In this document: positions 32,788-42,262 of the stretch, piece by piece
Layout of the letters: each line of letters starts with the position of its first letter
How positions within the stretch are numbered: position 1 is the first letter of the stretch
NCBI RefSeq assembly: GCF_003309065.1
Contig: NZ_POAF01000002.1
Location: forward strand, 248,001 to 312,000
Direction of reading: 5' to 3'
DNA: 64,000 nucleotides
DNA from: Glutamicibacter soli
Lineage (GTDB): Bacteria > Actinomycetota > Actinomycetes > Actinomycetales > Micrococcaceae
Notes under the pieces: generated by a model
The model's database searches: none
Seen by the model: only the letters and a program-made list of their open reading frames with translations
What the model was told of the DNA's origin: nothing
Translations under genes and position numbers: made by a program

Positions 32788-33987
32788 CTAGAACCTGCCC
32801 GAGGCAAGCTCGCCGGCGCGGAAAACCGGACCGGAGAGGTTCATGCCGGGGCGGTAGGCCAGGTGCGCCACGGACGGGGCGTTCAGCAGCTGGATGTCAG
32901 CCCGCTTGCCCACCTCCAGGCTTCCCACCCGGTCCTGCACGCCCAGCGCCAGCGCACCGCCGTAGGTGGCTGCCACGATGGCTTCCTCGATGCTCAGGTG
33001 CATCTGTAGCACCGCGGTGCTGACGCAGAAGGCCATGGATGAGGTGTAGGAGGTTCCCGGGTTGCAGTTCGACGCCAAGGCGATCTGCACCCCGGCGTCG
33101 ATCAACTCGCGGCCCGGGGCGAAGGGCATACGCGTGGACAGGTCGCAGGCTGGCAGGCAGGTGGCCACGGTTCCCGCGGTACCGGCACGGGACTGGGCAT
33201 CCCAGTCCGCCCAGGATCCGGCGAGCGCCGCGACGTCCTGTTCGTCCAGGAAGTTCACGTGGTCGACGCTGGCCGCGCCGAATTCAACGGCCAGCTTGGT
33301 ACCGGGGCCCGGGCCCAGCTGGTTGCCGTGCACGCGCAGGCCGAGCCCGGCGTCCTTCCCGGCGGCGAGCACCTGGCGCGACTGGGCCTCGTTGAACGCG
33401 CCGCGTTCGCAGAACACGTCAGCGAACTGCACAAAGGGCAGCACGCGTTCCAGCATCTCTCCGCAGACCAGGTCCGTATATTCCTGGGCATCCATGTCCG
33501 CGGGAACCAGGTGGGCGCCAAGGAATGTCACCTGGTCGACCACCGTGGAGGCGATACGCGCATGGCGCGCTTCCTCCTCGACGTTCAACCCGTAGCCGGT
33601 TTTGGTTTCCAGGTAGGTGGTGCCTCCGGCCAGGGCTTCGGCGGTCCGTCCCATGACCAGCCGGGTCAGGTCGTAGTCAGTGGTGGCGCGGGTTGCCTTG
33701 GTGGTCACCGCGATGCCGCCGGCGGCGTAGTCCTGCCCCGCCATGCGGGCCACGAACTCGCGGCTGCGGTCCCCGGCGAACACCAGGTGGCTGTGCGAAT
33801 CCACCCAGCCCGGCAGCGCTGCGCGCTGACCGGCGTTGATGACGGTGTCGGCTTCCGGGGCCTGCCCGGCTTCGCCAATCCAGGCGATGTCTTGGCCCTC
33901 GATGAGGATGGCGGCGTTCTCGACCAGGGTGTGCGCCGCGTCCGAGATGAAGGCCTCGGAGATGTTGGTGATCAGTGTGCTGCTCAT
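32788..33987 (-). CDS. hutI: Imidazolonepropionase
   Basis: HutI opens the ring of 4-imidazolone-5-propionate to give N-formimino-L-glutamate, the third step of histidine breakdown. The 399-residue amidohydrolase has the zinc motif VDSHSHLVFAGDRSREF, the arginine/glycine segment YAAGGIAVTTKATR, KTGYGLN, and CLPACDLSTRMPFAPGRE and SNCNPGTSYTSSMAF with the metal-binding Asn/His region. It ends the hut operon and overlaps hutF by four bases. Confidence 0.93.
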   Translation of the reverse strand: MSSTLITNISEAFISDAAHTLVENAAILIEGQDIAWIGEAGQAPEADTVINAGQRAALPGWVDSHSHLVFAGDRSREFVARMAGQDYAAGGIAVTTKATRATTDYDLTRLVMGRTAEALAGGTTYLETKTGYGLNVEEEARHARIASTVVDQVTFLGAHLVPADMDAQEYTDLVCGEMLERVLPFVQFADVFCERGAFNEAQSRQVLAAGKDAGLGLRVHGNQLGPGPGTKLAVEFGAASVDHVNFLDEQDVAALAGSWADWDAQSRAGTAGTVATCLPACDLSTRMPFAPGRELIDAGVQIALASNCNPGTSYTSSMAFCVSTAVLQMHLSIEEAIVAATYGGALALGVQDRVGSLEVGKRADIQLLNAPSVAHLAYRPGMNLSGPVFRAGELASGRF

Positions 33988-35213
33988 GAAAACTCCGGAT
34001 ACTTGTCGAAGAATGCTGCGTACAAATCCGCCGGGTCTCCCAGCGTGGTGTGCAGGCCATTGCTGGCTACCAGCTTGCCATTGACGTGGACCTGCGCGAT
34101 ATCTGCGGCGGTGGCGCTCAGCGGCAGCTGGGCGGTGCGCGACCCGGAGGTGCGCATGGTGTCGGTGCGCACCACGAGGTGGTCCTCGTTCTCCGCCAGG
34201 CCCAGCGAGCGCAGACCGCCCTCGCGGGCGGCGGCGGAGATTTCCGCCGGGGAGAAGCGTCCGCGTTCCCCGCTGCGCAGCCGTTCGCCGTGTTCAAGGG
34301 CGCGCTGCTCCAGGTAGGGGTCGAGGACCGCGTGCTGGTCGCTGCCCAGCGAAATCACCGCTCCGGCATCCGCCAGCTCCCGGGCCGGTCCGATCCCGTC
34401 GCCCAGGTCCGCCTCGGTGGTGGGGCACATGACGATGCCCGCGCCGGCGGCGCCCAGCGCGGCGATGTCCGCATCGCTCAGGTGGGTGGCGTGCACTGCC
34501 GAGAGCCGCGGGGCCAGCAGGCCGTGGCGTTCAAGCAGCCCGGTCGGGCTCAGCCCGAAGGCCGCCTGGCAGGACGCGTTCTCGGCCAGCTGCTCGGACA
34601 GGTGCACATGCAGCGGCAAGGCAGGGTCCAGCCCGGCGGCGATGGCTTCCAGCTGCGCCGGCGGCACCGCGCGCACCGAGTGGATGGCGGCTCCCAGGCT
34701 CAGCAGCCCTTCCCGTGCGTCCAGCTCGGCCAGGGCCTCGCGCAGCCGCGCGTGGCGGGCCAGCCAGCCGGCGGCGTCCCCGTCGGTGAAGCGCCGCTGG
34801 GTTTCGTTCAGCTCGATGGCGTTGCCCAGGGCGTCCAGCCCGCCCTGCAGGTAGCAGGTGTCCAGCAGGACCAGGCGGATGCCCGCGGCCTTCGCCGCGC
34901 GGCCCAGCGCGAGCTCCATGCCGTGCTCATCTGTCCCGGCGTAAGGCGCACCGGTCGCGTCGTGGTGCAGGTAGTGGAACTCCCCCACCGCGCTGTAGCC
35001 GTTGACGACCATTTCCGCGAAGACCGCGGTGGCCAGCTGCTCGTAGCCGGCCGGGGTGAGCCCGGCGGCGGCGTCGTACATCTGTTCGCGCCAGGTCCAG
35101 AAGTTCCCGGCTCCGCCGTTTTCCCCCTGGTGGGTGCGGCCGCGCAGGATCCGGTGGAAGGCGTGCGAGTGCGCGTTGACCGGCGCCGGAACGGTAGTGG
35201 TTTTTCCGCTCAC
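33984..35213 (-). CDS. hutF: Formimidoylglutamate deiminase
   Basis: HutF converts N-formimino-glutamate to N-formyl-glutamate plus ammonia, which defines the two-step branch of histidine utilisation. The 409-residue amidohydrolase starts with VNAHSHAFHRILRGRTH, the HutF-type metal motif, has HVHLSEQ, VHATHLSDADI with a zinc His, and the closing GSDQHAVLDPYLEQRALEHG. It overlaps both neighbours by four bases. Its product still needs a deformylase; the next upstream gene is the candidate. Confidence 0.93.
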   Translation of the reverse strand: MSGKTTTVPAPVNAHSHAFHRILRGRTHQGENGGAGNFWTWREQMYDAAAGLTPAGYEQLATAVFAEMVVNGYSAVGEFHYLHHDATGAPYAGTDEHGMELALGRAAKAAGIRLVLLDTCYLQGGLDALGNAIELNETQRRFTDGDAAGWLARHARLREALAELDAREGLLSLGAAIHSVRAVPPAQLEAIAAGLDPALPLHVHLSEQLAENASCQAAFGLSPTGLLERHGLLAPRLSAVHATHLSDADIAALGAAGAGIVMCPTTEADLGDGIGPARELADAGAVISLGSDQHAVLDPYLEQRALEHGERLRSGERGRFSPAEISAAAREGGLRSLGLAENEDHLVVRTDTMRTSGSRTAQLPLSATAADIAQVHVNGKLVASNGLHTTLGDPADLYAAFFDKYPEFS

Positions 35214-36493
35214 AGCAGGTCCTCCAGGGCGTCGGCCAGGGCCAGCACGCCGGCCTCGGCATCGGCGTCTTCCACGTATTCTTCCGGCGAGTGGCTGATG
35301 CCCGAAGGGTTGCGCACGTACAGCATGCCGGTGGGCAGGTAGGCGGCCAGCACGCCGGCGTCGTGGCCGGCGCCGGTGGGCAGCGCCGGGGCGTCGGGAA
35401 CCAGTCGGTGCACGGAGCGTTCCAGCGAGGCGCTCAGCGCGGCGTCGAAGTGCACGGTGCCGGAGAGCGATTCCTCGGTCAGCACCACGGAGCAGCCCTC
35501 GAAGGCGGCGATCTTCTGCGCCTGGCCGTGGATCTTCTCCACCAGCAGGGCGGTGACCGCGTCCTCCGGGTGGCGCACGTCCAGCCAGATGTCCACGCGG
35601 GAGGCGATCACGTTGGTGCCGCCGGGCACCGGCTCCAGCCGGCCCACCGTGGCGCGGGCGTCGGGCTGCGCCGTGGCGATCTCACGGACCTTCAGCACCA
35701 GCTGGGCTGCGGCCACCATCGGATCGGCGCGGTCGATCATCAAGGTGGTGCCGGCGTGGTTGCCCTGGCCGCTGAAGCTCAGCCGCCAGCGGCCGTGGCC
35801 AAGGATGGAGCTGCCCACCGCGACGGCCGGCCCGCGGCCGGCGGCGTCGGTGTATTGTTCGGTGTTCAGCCCGCGGCCCTGCTCCACATGCAGCTCGATG
35901 AAGTCGCCGATCCGGGCCAGGGCCTTCTCGTCGCGGCCCATGCGCGCCGGGTCCAGCCCGTTGGCGGCGGCGATGTCAGCGAAGGTGTTGCCCTCCGCGT
36001 CGCGCAAGTTCAGCGCCTTCACCGGGTCGATGGCGCCGCTGAGCAGCCGGGAGCCCAGGCAGGCCACCCCGAAGCGCGAGCCTTCCTCCTCCGGGAAGAC
36101 GGCCAGCGCCAGGGCGCGGTTTCGCGCCAGTTCGCCGGAGGCTTCCCGGGCGGCCAGCACGTCATAGGCGGCCAGCGCGCTGGCCACGCCCAGCGGGCCG
36201 TCGAAGGCGCCGCCGCCGGGCACGGAGTCCAGGTGGGAGCCTGTGACCAGCGAACCCTTGCGGGAGGCGTCGTCCCCGGGCGACCCCGGAAGATCCCACC
36301 AGGCCCAGATGATGCCGTTGGCATCCGTGGACACCTCCAGCCCGCGCACGGAGGCTTCGGCAATGAACCACTCGCGCAGCGTGATCTCAGCGTCCGAGTA
36401 GACCGGGCGCGAGTAGCCGCCGCGCTTGGCGTCGCGGCCCTCGCCGCTGATCGCGGCTAGCAGGGAATTTACGCCGTGTGTAGGCATCGTCAT
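35210..36493 (-). CDS. M20-family amidohydrolase (allantoate/carbamoyl-amino-acid hydrolase type)
   Basis: This 427-residue metallopeptidase-fold enzyme resembles allantoate amidohydrolase and N-carbamoyl-L-amino-acid hydrolase. Visible: VTGSHLDSVPGGGAFDGPLG with the metal His/Asp, PEEEGSRFGVACLGSRLLSG with the Glu pair, IELHVEQGRGLN and SGQGNHAGTTLMI with dimer-domain substrate residues. Its name in databases would be AllC-like. Sitting between hutF and the transporter in a cluster with no HutG, its likely job is to release formate from N-formyl-L-glutamate. That is inference; the reaction is untested. Confidence 0.85.
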   Translation of the reverse strand: MTMPTHGVNSLLAAISGEGRDAKRGGYSRPVYSDAEITLREWFIAEASVRGLEVSTDANGIIWAWWDLPGSPGDDASRKGSLVTGSHLDSVPGGGAFDGPLGVASALAAYDVLAAREASGELARNRALALAVFPEEEGSRFGVACLGSRLLSGAIDPVKALNLRDAEGNTFADIAAANGLDPARMGRDEKALARIGDFIELHVEQGRGLNTEQYTDAAGRGPAVAVGSSILGHGRWRLSFSGQGNHAGTTLMIDRADPMVAAAQLVLKVREIATAQPDARATVGRLEPVPGGTNVIASRVDIWLDVRHPEDAVTALLVEKIHGQAQKIAAFEGCSVVLTEESLSGTVHFDAALSASLERSVHRLVPDAPALPTGAGHDAGVLAAYLPTGMLYVRNPSGISHSPEEYVEDADAEAGVLALADALEDLL

Positions 36494-36497
36494 GGTC

Positions 36498-37847
36498 CTA
36501 TCTGCCCACTATCAGGTAGGCGAGCGGGGTGGTGATCAGCAGGGTCAGAGCGACACGCTGCGCCCAGATGACCAGCAGATGCCATACCTTGATGGGAATG
36601 CGGGTTGCGAGGATGCAGGGCACCAGGGCGGAGAAGAAAATGATCGCCGACACGCAGACTACCGCAATGACTAGGCGCAGCGCGTCGGACTCATGTCCGG
36701 CGACGATGGTCGCCGGAAGGAACATCTCCGCGATGCCCACCGAGGAGGCCTTGGCCGCCAGCAGCGGGTCGGGCAGGCCCAGCGCCCAGGTGATCGGCAG
36801 GAACAGGTAGCCCAGCCAGTCGAACAGCGGGGTGAAGCGGGCCAGCACCAGGCCGATCAGCCCGACCGAAAGGATGGAGGGAAGGATGGCCATGGCCATC
36901 AGCAACCCGTCCTTGAAATTCTCGCGGACGTTCGCCCCGAGTTTCGGGGCGTTGCCCAGCATGCCCATCGCTTCCTTCCACGCCGTGGCGAAGCGCCGGC
37001 TGGTGACCTTGGCTTCCGGCTGCGGCGTGGATACCGGGAAGTACTCATCCGGGATGCGGCTGAGCGGCGGGATGCGCACGGCAATCGCGGTCACCAGGAA
37101 GGTGACTCCGAAGGCCAGGAAGAAGTACGGCAGCCACAGGTGCATGATGTCCAGGGTCTTGGCCACGATCACCATGAATGTCACCGAGACGGTGGAGAAG
37201 CCCGTGGCGATGATGGCCGCCTCGCGCCCGGTGTACCGGCCGGCCTGGTACATGCGGTCGGTGATCAAAAGACCCAGCGAGTAGCTGCCCACGAAGGAGG
37301 CCACCGCATCGATGGCCGAGCGGCCTGGGGTGCGCCACACCGGGCGCATCACCGGCTGCACCAGCACGCCGACGAACTCCATCAATCCGTAGCCGACCAA
37401 GAGGGCCAAGAAGACGGCGCCGATTGGAACGATCATCCCTACCGGGATCACCAGCTTGTTGAACAGGAAGGGTCCCATGTCCGGGTCGAAGAGCCAGGCC
37501 GGGCCCACGTTGAACACCAACGCGATGCCCGTGGCCAGTCCCAGCACGTTCAGGAACGCGAACAGCGTCTTGAGCCGTGATTCCTTCCACCGTCCGGTCG
37601 CGAAGGGATAGATGGTCCCTGCGAGGATCACTCCCAGGATCAGGTACTTCACGGCCGGACCCAGCAGGCCGGTAATCCAGCCCACCAGGTGGTCCAGCGG
37701 AATGGTCTCCTTGCCCCCGATATTCACGGGGATGAAGAACATGAAGATCCCGATCAGGGAGTAGACGAAGAATCGCCAGACTCCGCGCGGGCCCCCGTCC
37801 TCGCGTTCGCGTTCTACAAGCCGTCCAATGGCGCCGTCGTTCGACAT
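36498..37847 (-). CDS. YjiH-family membrane protein (Gate domain)
   Basis: A ~449-residue membrane protein with about ten helices and the nucleoside-recognition/gate domain organisation of the YjiH family (VASFVGSYSLGLLITDRMYQ, GREAAIIATGFSTVSVTFMV, and the end VLVIVAVVC-like helices). YjiH proteins are found beside amino-acid or histidine degradation genes and are thought to be transporters. Between hutU and the amidohydrolase it is a good candidate for uptake of histidine, urocanate or a related compound. ATG 37847 is chosen over 37892, as it begins the basic cytoplasmic leader. Confidence 0.8.
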   Translation of the reverse strand: MSNDGAIGRLVEREREDGGPRGVWRFFVYSLIGIFMFFIPVNIGGKETIPLDHLVGWITGLLGPAVKYLILGVILAGTIYPFATGRWKESRLKTLFAFLNVLGLATGIALVFNVGPAWLFDPDMGPFLFNKLVIPVGMIVPIGAVFLALLVGYGLMEFVGVLVQPVMRPVWRTPGRSAIDAVASFVGSYSLGLLITDRMYQAGRYTGREAAIIATGFSTVSVTFMVIVAKTLDIMHLWLPYFFLAFGVTFLVTAIAVRIPPLSRIPDEYFPVSTPQPEAKVTSRRFATAWKEAMGMLGNAPKLGANVRENFKDGLLMAMAILPSILSVGLIGLVLARFTPLFDWLGYLFLPITWALGLPDPLLAAKASSVGIAEMFLPATIVAGHESDALRLVIAVVCVSAIIFFSALVPCILATRIPIKVWHLLVIWAQRVALTLLITTPLAYLIVGR

Positions 37848-37851
37848 GTCG

Positions 37852-39531
37852 CTACTCCGCCATCGGGATGCGCACGCCGCGCTCGTTGGCAACTTCTACC
37901 GCGCGCTCATAGCCGGCATCCACGTGGCGGATGACGCCCATGCCCGGGTCGTTGGTCAGCAGCGCTTCGAGCTTGGCCGCTGCCAGCTCGGTGCCATCGG
38001 CCACCGAGACCTGGCCGGCGTGGATGGAGCGGCCAATGCCGACTCCGCCGCCGTGGTGCAGCGAAACCCAGCTGGCGCCGGAGGACACCGCGGTCATGGC
38101 GTTGAGCAGCGGCCAGTCGGCAATCGCGTCTGAGCCGTCCTTCATGGCTTCGGTTTCGCGGTACGGGGAGGCTACCGAACCGGAATCCAGATGGTCGCGG
38201 CCGATCACGATCGGTGCGGAGATTTTGCCCTCGGCGACCAGCTTGTTGAACAGCAGGCCGGCCTTGTGGCGCTCGCCGTAGCCCAGCCAGCAGATGCGGG
38301 CGGGAAGACCCTCGAATTCAACGTGCTCGGCGGCCGCATCGAGCCAGCGGCGCAGGTGCTCGTTCTGGGGGAAGAGCTCCTTGAGCGCCTCGTCGGTGAC
38401 GCGGATATCCTCCGGATCGCCGGACAGGGCCACCCAGCGGAACGGGCCAAGGCCCTCGCAGAACAGCGGGCGGATGTAAGCCGGAACGAAGCCCGGGAAT
38501 TCGAAGGCCCGCATGTAGCCGCCCTTGCGTGCCTCGTCGCGGATCGAGTTGCCGTAGTCGAAGACCTCGGCGCCGATGTCCTGGAAGCCGACCATGGCTT
38601 CGACGTGGGCGGCCATGGCGGCCTGGGCCTTCTTGGTGAAGCCGATTTCGTCGGCCTTCGCCTCGGCGTCCCACTGCTCCACGGTGTATTCCACCGGAAG
38701 GTAGGACAGCGGGTCGTGGGCCGAGGTCTGGTCGGTGACGATGTCGATGGAGATCTCGCCGGCCTTCTGGCGGCGCAGCAGTTCAGGGAAGACCTCGGCG
38801 GCGTTGCCGACGTAGCCCACGGACAGTGCGCGGCCTTCGTTCTTGGCTGCGGTGACCTTGGTGACGGCCGCGTCCAGGTCCAGCTCCACGTCGTCCAGGT
38901 AGCGCTTGCCCATGCGGCGGCGCAGGCGGTCCTCGGAGACGTCAACGATCAGGCAGGCGCCGCCGTTGAGGGTGACGGCCAGCGGCTGGGCGCCGCCCAT
39001 GCCGCCGCAGCCGCCGGTCAGGGTCAAGGTGCCGGCCAGGGTGCCGTTGAATCGCTTGACACCGATGGCGGCGAAGGTCTCGTAGGTGCCTTGCAGGATG
39101 CCCTGGGTGCCGATGTAGATCCAGGAACCGGCGGTCATCTGGCCGTACATCATCAGGCCCTCGGCCTCGAGCTTGCGGAACTCGGGCCAGGTGGCCCAGT
39201 CGCCCACCAGGTTCGAGTTGGCGATCAGCACGCGCGGCGCCCACTTGTTGGTCTTGAACACGCCGACCGGCTTGCCGGACTGGACCAGCAGGGTCTCATC
39301 CTCTTCAAGATCGGTCAGGGTCTTGATAATGGCGTCGTAGGCTTCCCAGGAGCGGGCGGCGCGGCCGGTGCCGCCGTAGACCACTAGGTCTTCGGGACGC
39401 TCGGCGACCTCCGGGTCGAGGTTGTTCATCAGCATGCGCAGCGGGGCTTCGGTGGCCCAGGACTTGGCGGTGAGGGTGGTTCCGCGAGGTGCGCGGATGA
39501 CCCGTGACGGGTCGTGCTGGGTGAAGCTCAT
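37852..39531 (-). CDS. hutU: Urocanate hydratase
   Basis: HutU adds water to urocanate to give imidazolonepropionate, using NAD as an electrophilic cofactor. The 559-residue product has the usual length and motifs: [74 protein letters not shown] and [15 protein letters not shown]-type active-site Cys-free segment ([20 protein letters not shown]). ATG 39531 is used; a longer frame from 39639 has no supporting site. It leads the hut operon. Confidence 0.96.
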   Translation of the reverse strand: MSFTQHDPSRVIRAPRGTTLTAKSWATEAPLRMLMNNLDPEVAERPEDLVVYGGTGRAARSWEAYDAIIKTLTDLEEDETLLVQSGKPVGVFKTNKWAPRVLIANSNLVGDWATWPEFRKLEAEGLMMYGQMTAGSWIYIGTQGILQGTYETFAAIGVKRFNGTLAGTLTLTGGCGGMGGAQPLAVTLNGGACLIVDVSEDRLRRRMGKRYLDDVELDLDAAVTKVTAAKNEGRALSVGYVGNAAEVFPELLRRQKAGEISIDIVTDQTSAHDPLSYLPVEYTVEQWDAEAKADEIGFTKKAQAAMAAHVEAMVGFQDIGAEVFDYGNSIRDEARKGGYMRAFEFPGFVPAYIRPLFCEGLGPFRWVALSGDPEDIRVTDEALKELFPQNEHLRRWLDAAAEHVEFEGLPARICWLGYGERHKAGLLFNKLVAEGKISAPIVIGRDHLDSGSVASPYRETEAMKDGSDAIADWPLLNAMTAVSSGASWVSLHHGGGVGIGRSIHAGQVSVADGTELAAAKLEALLTNDPGMGVIRHVDAGYERAVEVANERGVRIPMAE

Positions 39532-39591
39532 CGAAATTCCTTCGCTCGTAATAATGAAGACGCAGGTTGGTGTTCTGCGGCCCGTTGCTTG

Positions 39592-39637
39592 ATTTCCATC
39601 CAAGCATTCATACGAGCGGAAATGTGCCCTGAGGCAC
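39592..39637. promoter_or_regulatory. Candidate hut operator/promoter region
   Basis: ATTTCC (39592-39597) and GGAAAT (39618-39623) form an inverted repeat with a 20-base spacer; right after it GTGCC-CTGA-GGCAC (39624-39637) is a second, tight palindrome. Both lie 60-105 bases before the hutU start, where an IclR-type regulator would bind. Confidence 0.4.
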
Positions 39638-39743
39638 ACTAATCAGTCTGGGATACGAGACTTTGATGCGATGTGGGCAGGAATCTTCTGATTTGCCGGA
39701 CGGGGCGGTCCTTGCGCGGGGCGTCACCGCTGACAAGTTCGTC

Positions 39744-40583
39744 TTAACCGGCCGGACGTAGGCGGCGGGAAATTTCGGTTGCTGTTCTGGTCACCTCGGG
39801 AAGCCACTGGGACACCAGGTCTTCCAAGTGCACCGTTCTCTCTGCCGCGAGCCCGGGCGATGCGCTGCGGGCCGAAACCGCTTTGCCGGCTTTCGCCCTG
39901 TTGGCGATGGTCAGAGTCACGCTGGCAACTGCGTGCCCCGCGTGGTCCTTTACGGGGACGGCGATGGACGAGAACCCTTCGGTCACTTCGTCCTGTTCCC
40001 AGGAGTAACCCACCTCGCGAATTTGGGCCAGAAGTTCTTTGAGCGCTTCGACGGAATGAACTCCGGTCTCGTATCTCGTGGGAAAGGCTTCCGGGCCCGG
40101 GTACAGGGCCGCCAGCTGATCCGCAGAAAATGTCGCCAGCATGGCTCGCCCGCTGGCGGTGAGATGGGCCGGCAGCCTCACCCCGGGGTTGGTGACAAGT
40201 TCAGCTTGTCTTTTGGCACGCTCCTCAATGACGTAGATGACGTCGCGGCCGTGCATGATGGCCAGGTGCGCCGTGCGCTTGGTCCGTTCAACAAGCCGCT
40301 GCATCGGGAACCGCGCGATCCGTTGCAATGGTGCTTGCCTGGAATACCCCGTACCCAGTTCATGGGCGGTCACACCCAGCGCGTATTTGCGTTCCTCGGG
40401 CAGGTGGACTACAAATCCGTCATCGATTAATGCGGCCAGCAGGTGGTAGGTCGTCGACCGGGGCAATCCGACATCCCTGATGATCGTGCCCGCGCCGACA
40501 GGGCCCGCCTGTGCCGCGATATAACGCAGCACCGAGAGAACATTTTTTGCGGCCGGCACCTGCGGATGGTTGTTTTTCCCCAT
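39744..40583 (-). CDS. IclR-family transcriptional regulator
   Basis: The 279-residue protein has an IclR helix-turn-helix (NVLSVLRYIAAQAGPVGAGT, then GLPRSTTYHLLAALIDDGFV) and the effector domain (AHLAIMHGRDVIYVIEERAK, LTASGRAMLATFSADQLAAL, YSWEQDEVTEGFSSIAVPV). It sits between hutU and hutD, transcribed in the same direction as hutU and away from hutD. By position it most likely regulates the hut genes, perhaps sensing urocanate or formyl/formimino-glutamate. A 12-base palindrome before its start suggests autoregulation. Confidence 0.92.
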   Translation of the reverse strand: MGKNNHPQVPAAKNVLSVLRYIAAQAGPVGAGTIIRDVGLPRSTTYHLLAALIDDGFVVHLPEERKYALGVTAHELGTGYSRQAPLQRIARFPMQRLVERTKRTAHLAIMHGRDVIYVIEERAKRQAELVTNPGVRLPAHLTASGRAMLATFSADQLAALYPGPEAFPTRYETGVHSVEALKELLAQIREVGYSWEQDEVTEGFSSIAVPVKDHAGHAVASVTLTIANRAKAGKAVSARSASPGLAAERTVHLEDLVSQWLPEVTRTATEISRRLRPAG

Positions 40584-40592
40584 GCGCTGATC

Positions 40593-40604
40593 CTATGCGC
40601 ATAG
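40593..40604. promoter_or_regulatory. Perfect 12-bp palindrome before the IclR gene
   Basis: CTATGCGCATAG is self-complementary and begins ten bases upstream of the IclR start codon, in the divergent region with hutD. Placement suits an autoregulatory operator. A related site before hutU is not evident. Confidence 0.4.
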
Positions 40605-40786
40605 AAGGGGCTCCGCGCCTCCCCTGGCATTGGGGCCCACCGGCGAGCGGCTCGGCGTCCCATTGGTTGTTCCAGTTGGTTCCAGCGGCGGCAGCGCACG
40701 GTGTTGCTCCCGTACACGGCAAATTGTAGCTAGCTCAATAAGTGTCAGGGCCCGCATTCACGAGTCCGGACGATTAGGCTCGAACC

Positions 40787-41404
40787 ATGAGCCAAAGCAA
40801 TGCCTCGCTGTCCACCGGAACTCAGATCCAGCTTTCTTCAAGCCCCAAGAAACCGTGGGGAGCAGCCCAGGGGCAGATCCGGGAAATCGCCAAGGGCATC
40901 CTGGCCGATGACGGATCACTGGCCACTGCTCCGGAAGGCGGTTGGGACTGGCGGATTTCGGTCGCATCCATCGAGAAAGCCGGGGACTTCACGCCCTACG
41001 ACGGTTGCGAACGCACCCTCACGGTCATCGCCGGGGAGCTGCTTGAACTCACCGTCGACGACGCCTCGCAGGCGCTGGAGATCTACCGTCCCTTCAAGTT
41101 CCCCGGCGCGGCGGCCACCTCCGCGGCGCTGCCCACCGGGGAGATCCTGGCGCTGAACCTCATCACCCGCAACGGCAAGGTACGCGGCAACGTGCGCATC
41201 GTGGAGCTGTCGAAGAAACGTGAACAGCACCTGTTCGGCTCCCAGTTCGGGGTGCTGCTGCAGGGCAAGGCCAGCGTCCTGCGCGAGAACTCCGAGTCGG
41301 CGCTGGAGCTTCGCGACACCGTGATCGGCGGCGAAGAGGATTCGCCGCGCATCAGCGGCCGCGGCTTCATGGCGGTCATCTCACTGGATCTCACAGATGA
41401 ATAA
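40787..41404 (+). CDS. hutD: HutD-family protein
   Basis: The 205-residue protein matches HutD, a cupin-like protein found with histidine utilisation genes and thought to temper the pathway. Diagnostic segments are GWDWRISVASIEKAGDFTPY with the following DGCERTLTVIAGELLELTVD and LNLITRNGKVRGNVRIVEL. Its exact role is unknown. It is divergent from the IclR gene and has its own terminator after the stop. Confidence 0.88.
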   Translation: MSQSNASLSTGTQIQLSSSPKKPWGAAQGQIREIAKGILADDGSLATAPEGGWDWRISVASIEKAGDFTPYDGCERTLTVIAGELLELTVDDASQALEIYRPFKFPGAAATSAALPTGEILALNLITRNGKVRGNVRIVELSKKREQHLFGSQFGVLLQGKASVLRENSESALELRDTVIGGEEDSPRISGRGFMAVISLDLTDE

Positions 41405-41430
41405 GTCCTCATACCCCGGACCTGAGCAAA

Positions 41431-41470
41431 GCCCCTTGAGCAGAACAAAAATCTGGTCGCGGGGCCTTTT
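41431..41470 (+). terminator. Terminator after hutD
   Basis: GCCCCTTGAGCAG (41431-41443) pairs with CTGGTCGCGGGGC (41453-41465) with two mismatches around AACAAAAAT, followed by CTTTT. It lies about 27 bases after the hutD stop. Confidence 0.75.
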
Positions 41471-42262
41471 AAAGCTTGGATCAAAAAAAGAGCACCGGTC
41501 TGATTTGTCCCCCAAAGTTGGAACGAGCACCGTGAAAACAAACCGATGAGGGAACAAACCGGGTAGACGAGATGACTTGGCAGAGACCCCGGCACTCCGC
41601 CCGGGGTGAACGGCTTGGAATCGAAGCCGGTCCCATGGCCATCTTTGGAGCCCCGACCCGCGACGAGGCCCTAGCTAGGGTCAAAGCCCGGGCATTGGCG
41701 AAGCTGCACAAAACTCGGGACTGCCGCGAAGGATCCCACCGGTCCTCGAATCTTCACGTATGTTCATTCGCGAAATCGCCCGGGGAAACCTGGCCATTGC
41801 AGCCGCAGGAGACTTCATGGGTTTTGCCTTCTGATCCCTGCGGTTCCGGGCAGACCCATGCCCACTGACAAATCAGAATGCGAAGTTCACCGTTACCGAG
41901 CTAGCTGGTTTTCGATCGGGTCAATGCAAGGCCACCAGTCCCGTAGTACTTTCCGGACAAACGCCTCGCGGCTTCCGCGGCGTGATCCTCACCGAGTGCC
42001 AGACGCTAGCAAGAATCGGGCAATGTGGTGAGGCGAGTCGGCACTGGAATCACGCAGTTTCCCAGAACAGTTCCGATTGCGTCGTCAATCAGAAGCTACG
42101 CGTTATTCGGAAAGCGCATCCATTGTCAGATCCTGCTGCGCTCTGGGATTCCAGACGCAGCTTGCCAGCATCCGGCTAATTGACCAATGCCTAGCTCCCC
42201 GGGCAAATGCCAAATGCATCGGGGAGCCGAGGGCCAAGTGCGCTGATGCAATCCACGTTGTC
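41471..42262. other. 790-bp stretch without a confident gene
   Basis: No protein-coding frame here is convincing. A plus-strand frame at 41572-41868 begins MTWQRPRHSARGERLG and has a fair segment (APTRDEALARVKARALAKLH) but then loses coding character and lacks a ribosome-binding site. No transposase, integrase, tRNA or repeat is recognised. From about 41870 onwards the sequence appears purely intergenic until the terminator at 42194-42227. It may hold remnants or a small regulatory RNA, but nothing supports one. Confidence 0.45.
42194..42227 (-). terminator. Hairpin downstream of the second sugar ABC operon
   Basis: GCTCCCCG (42194-42201) pairs with CGGGGAGC (42220-42227) around an 18-base loop, 35 bases after the permease stop in the minus direction. 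A T run is lacking. Confidence 0.55.

Noticed and set aside
41572-41868. Plus-strand frame beginning MTWQRPRHSARGERLG
   Set aside because: No ribosome-binding site, rare codons in the second half and no recognisable domain.
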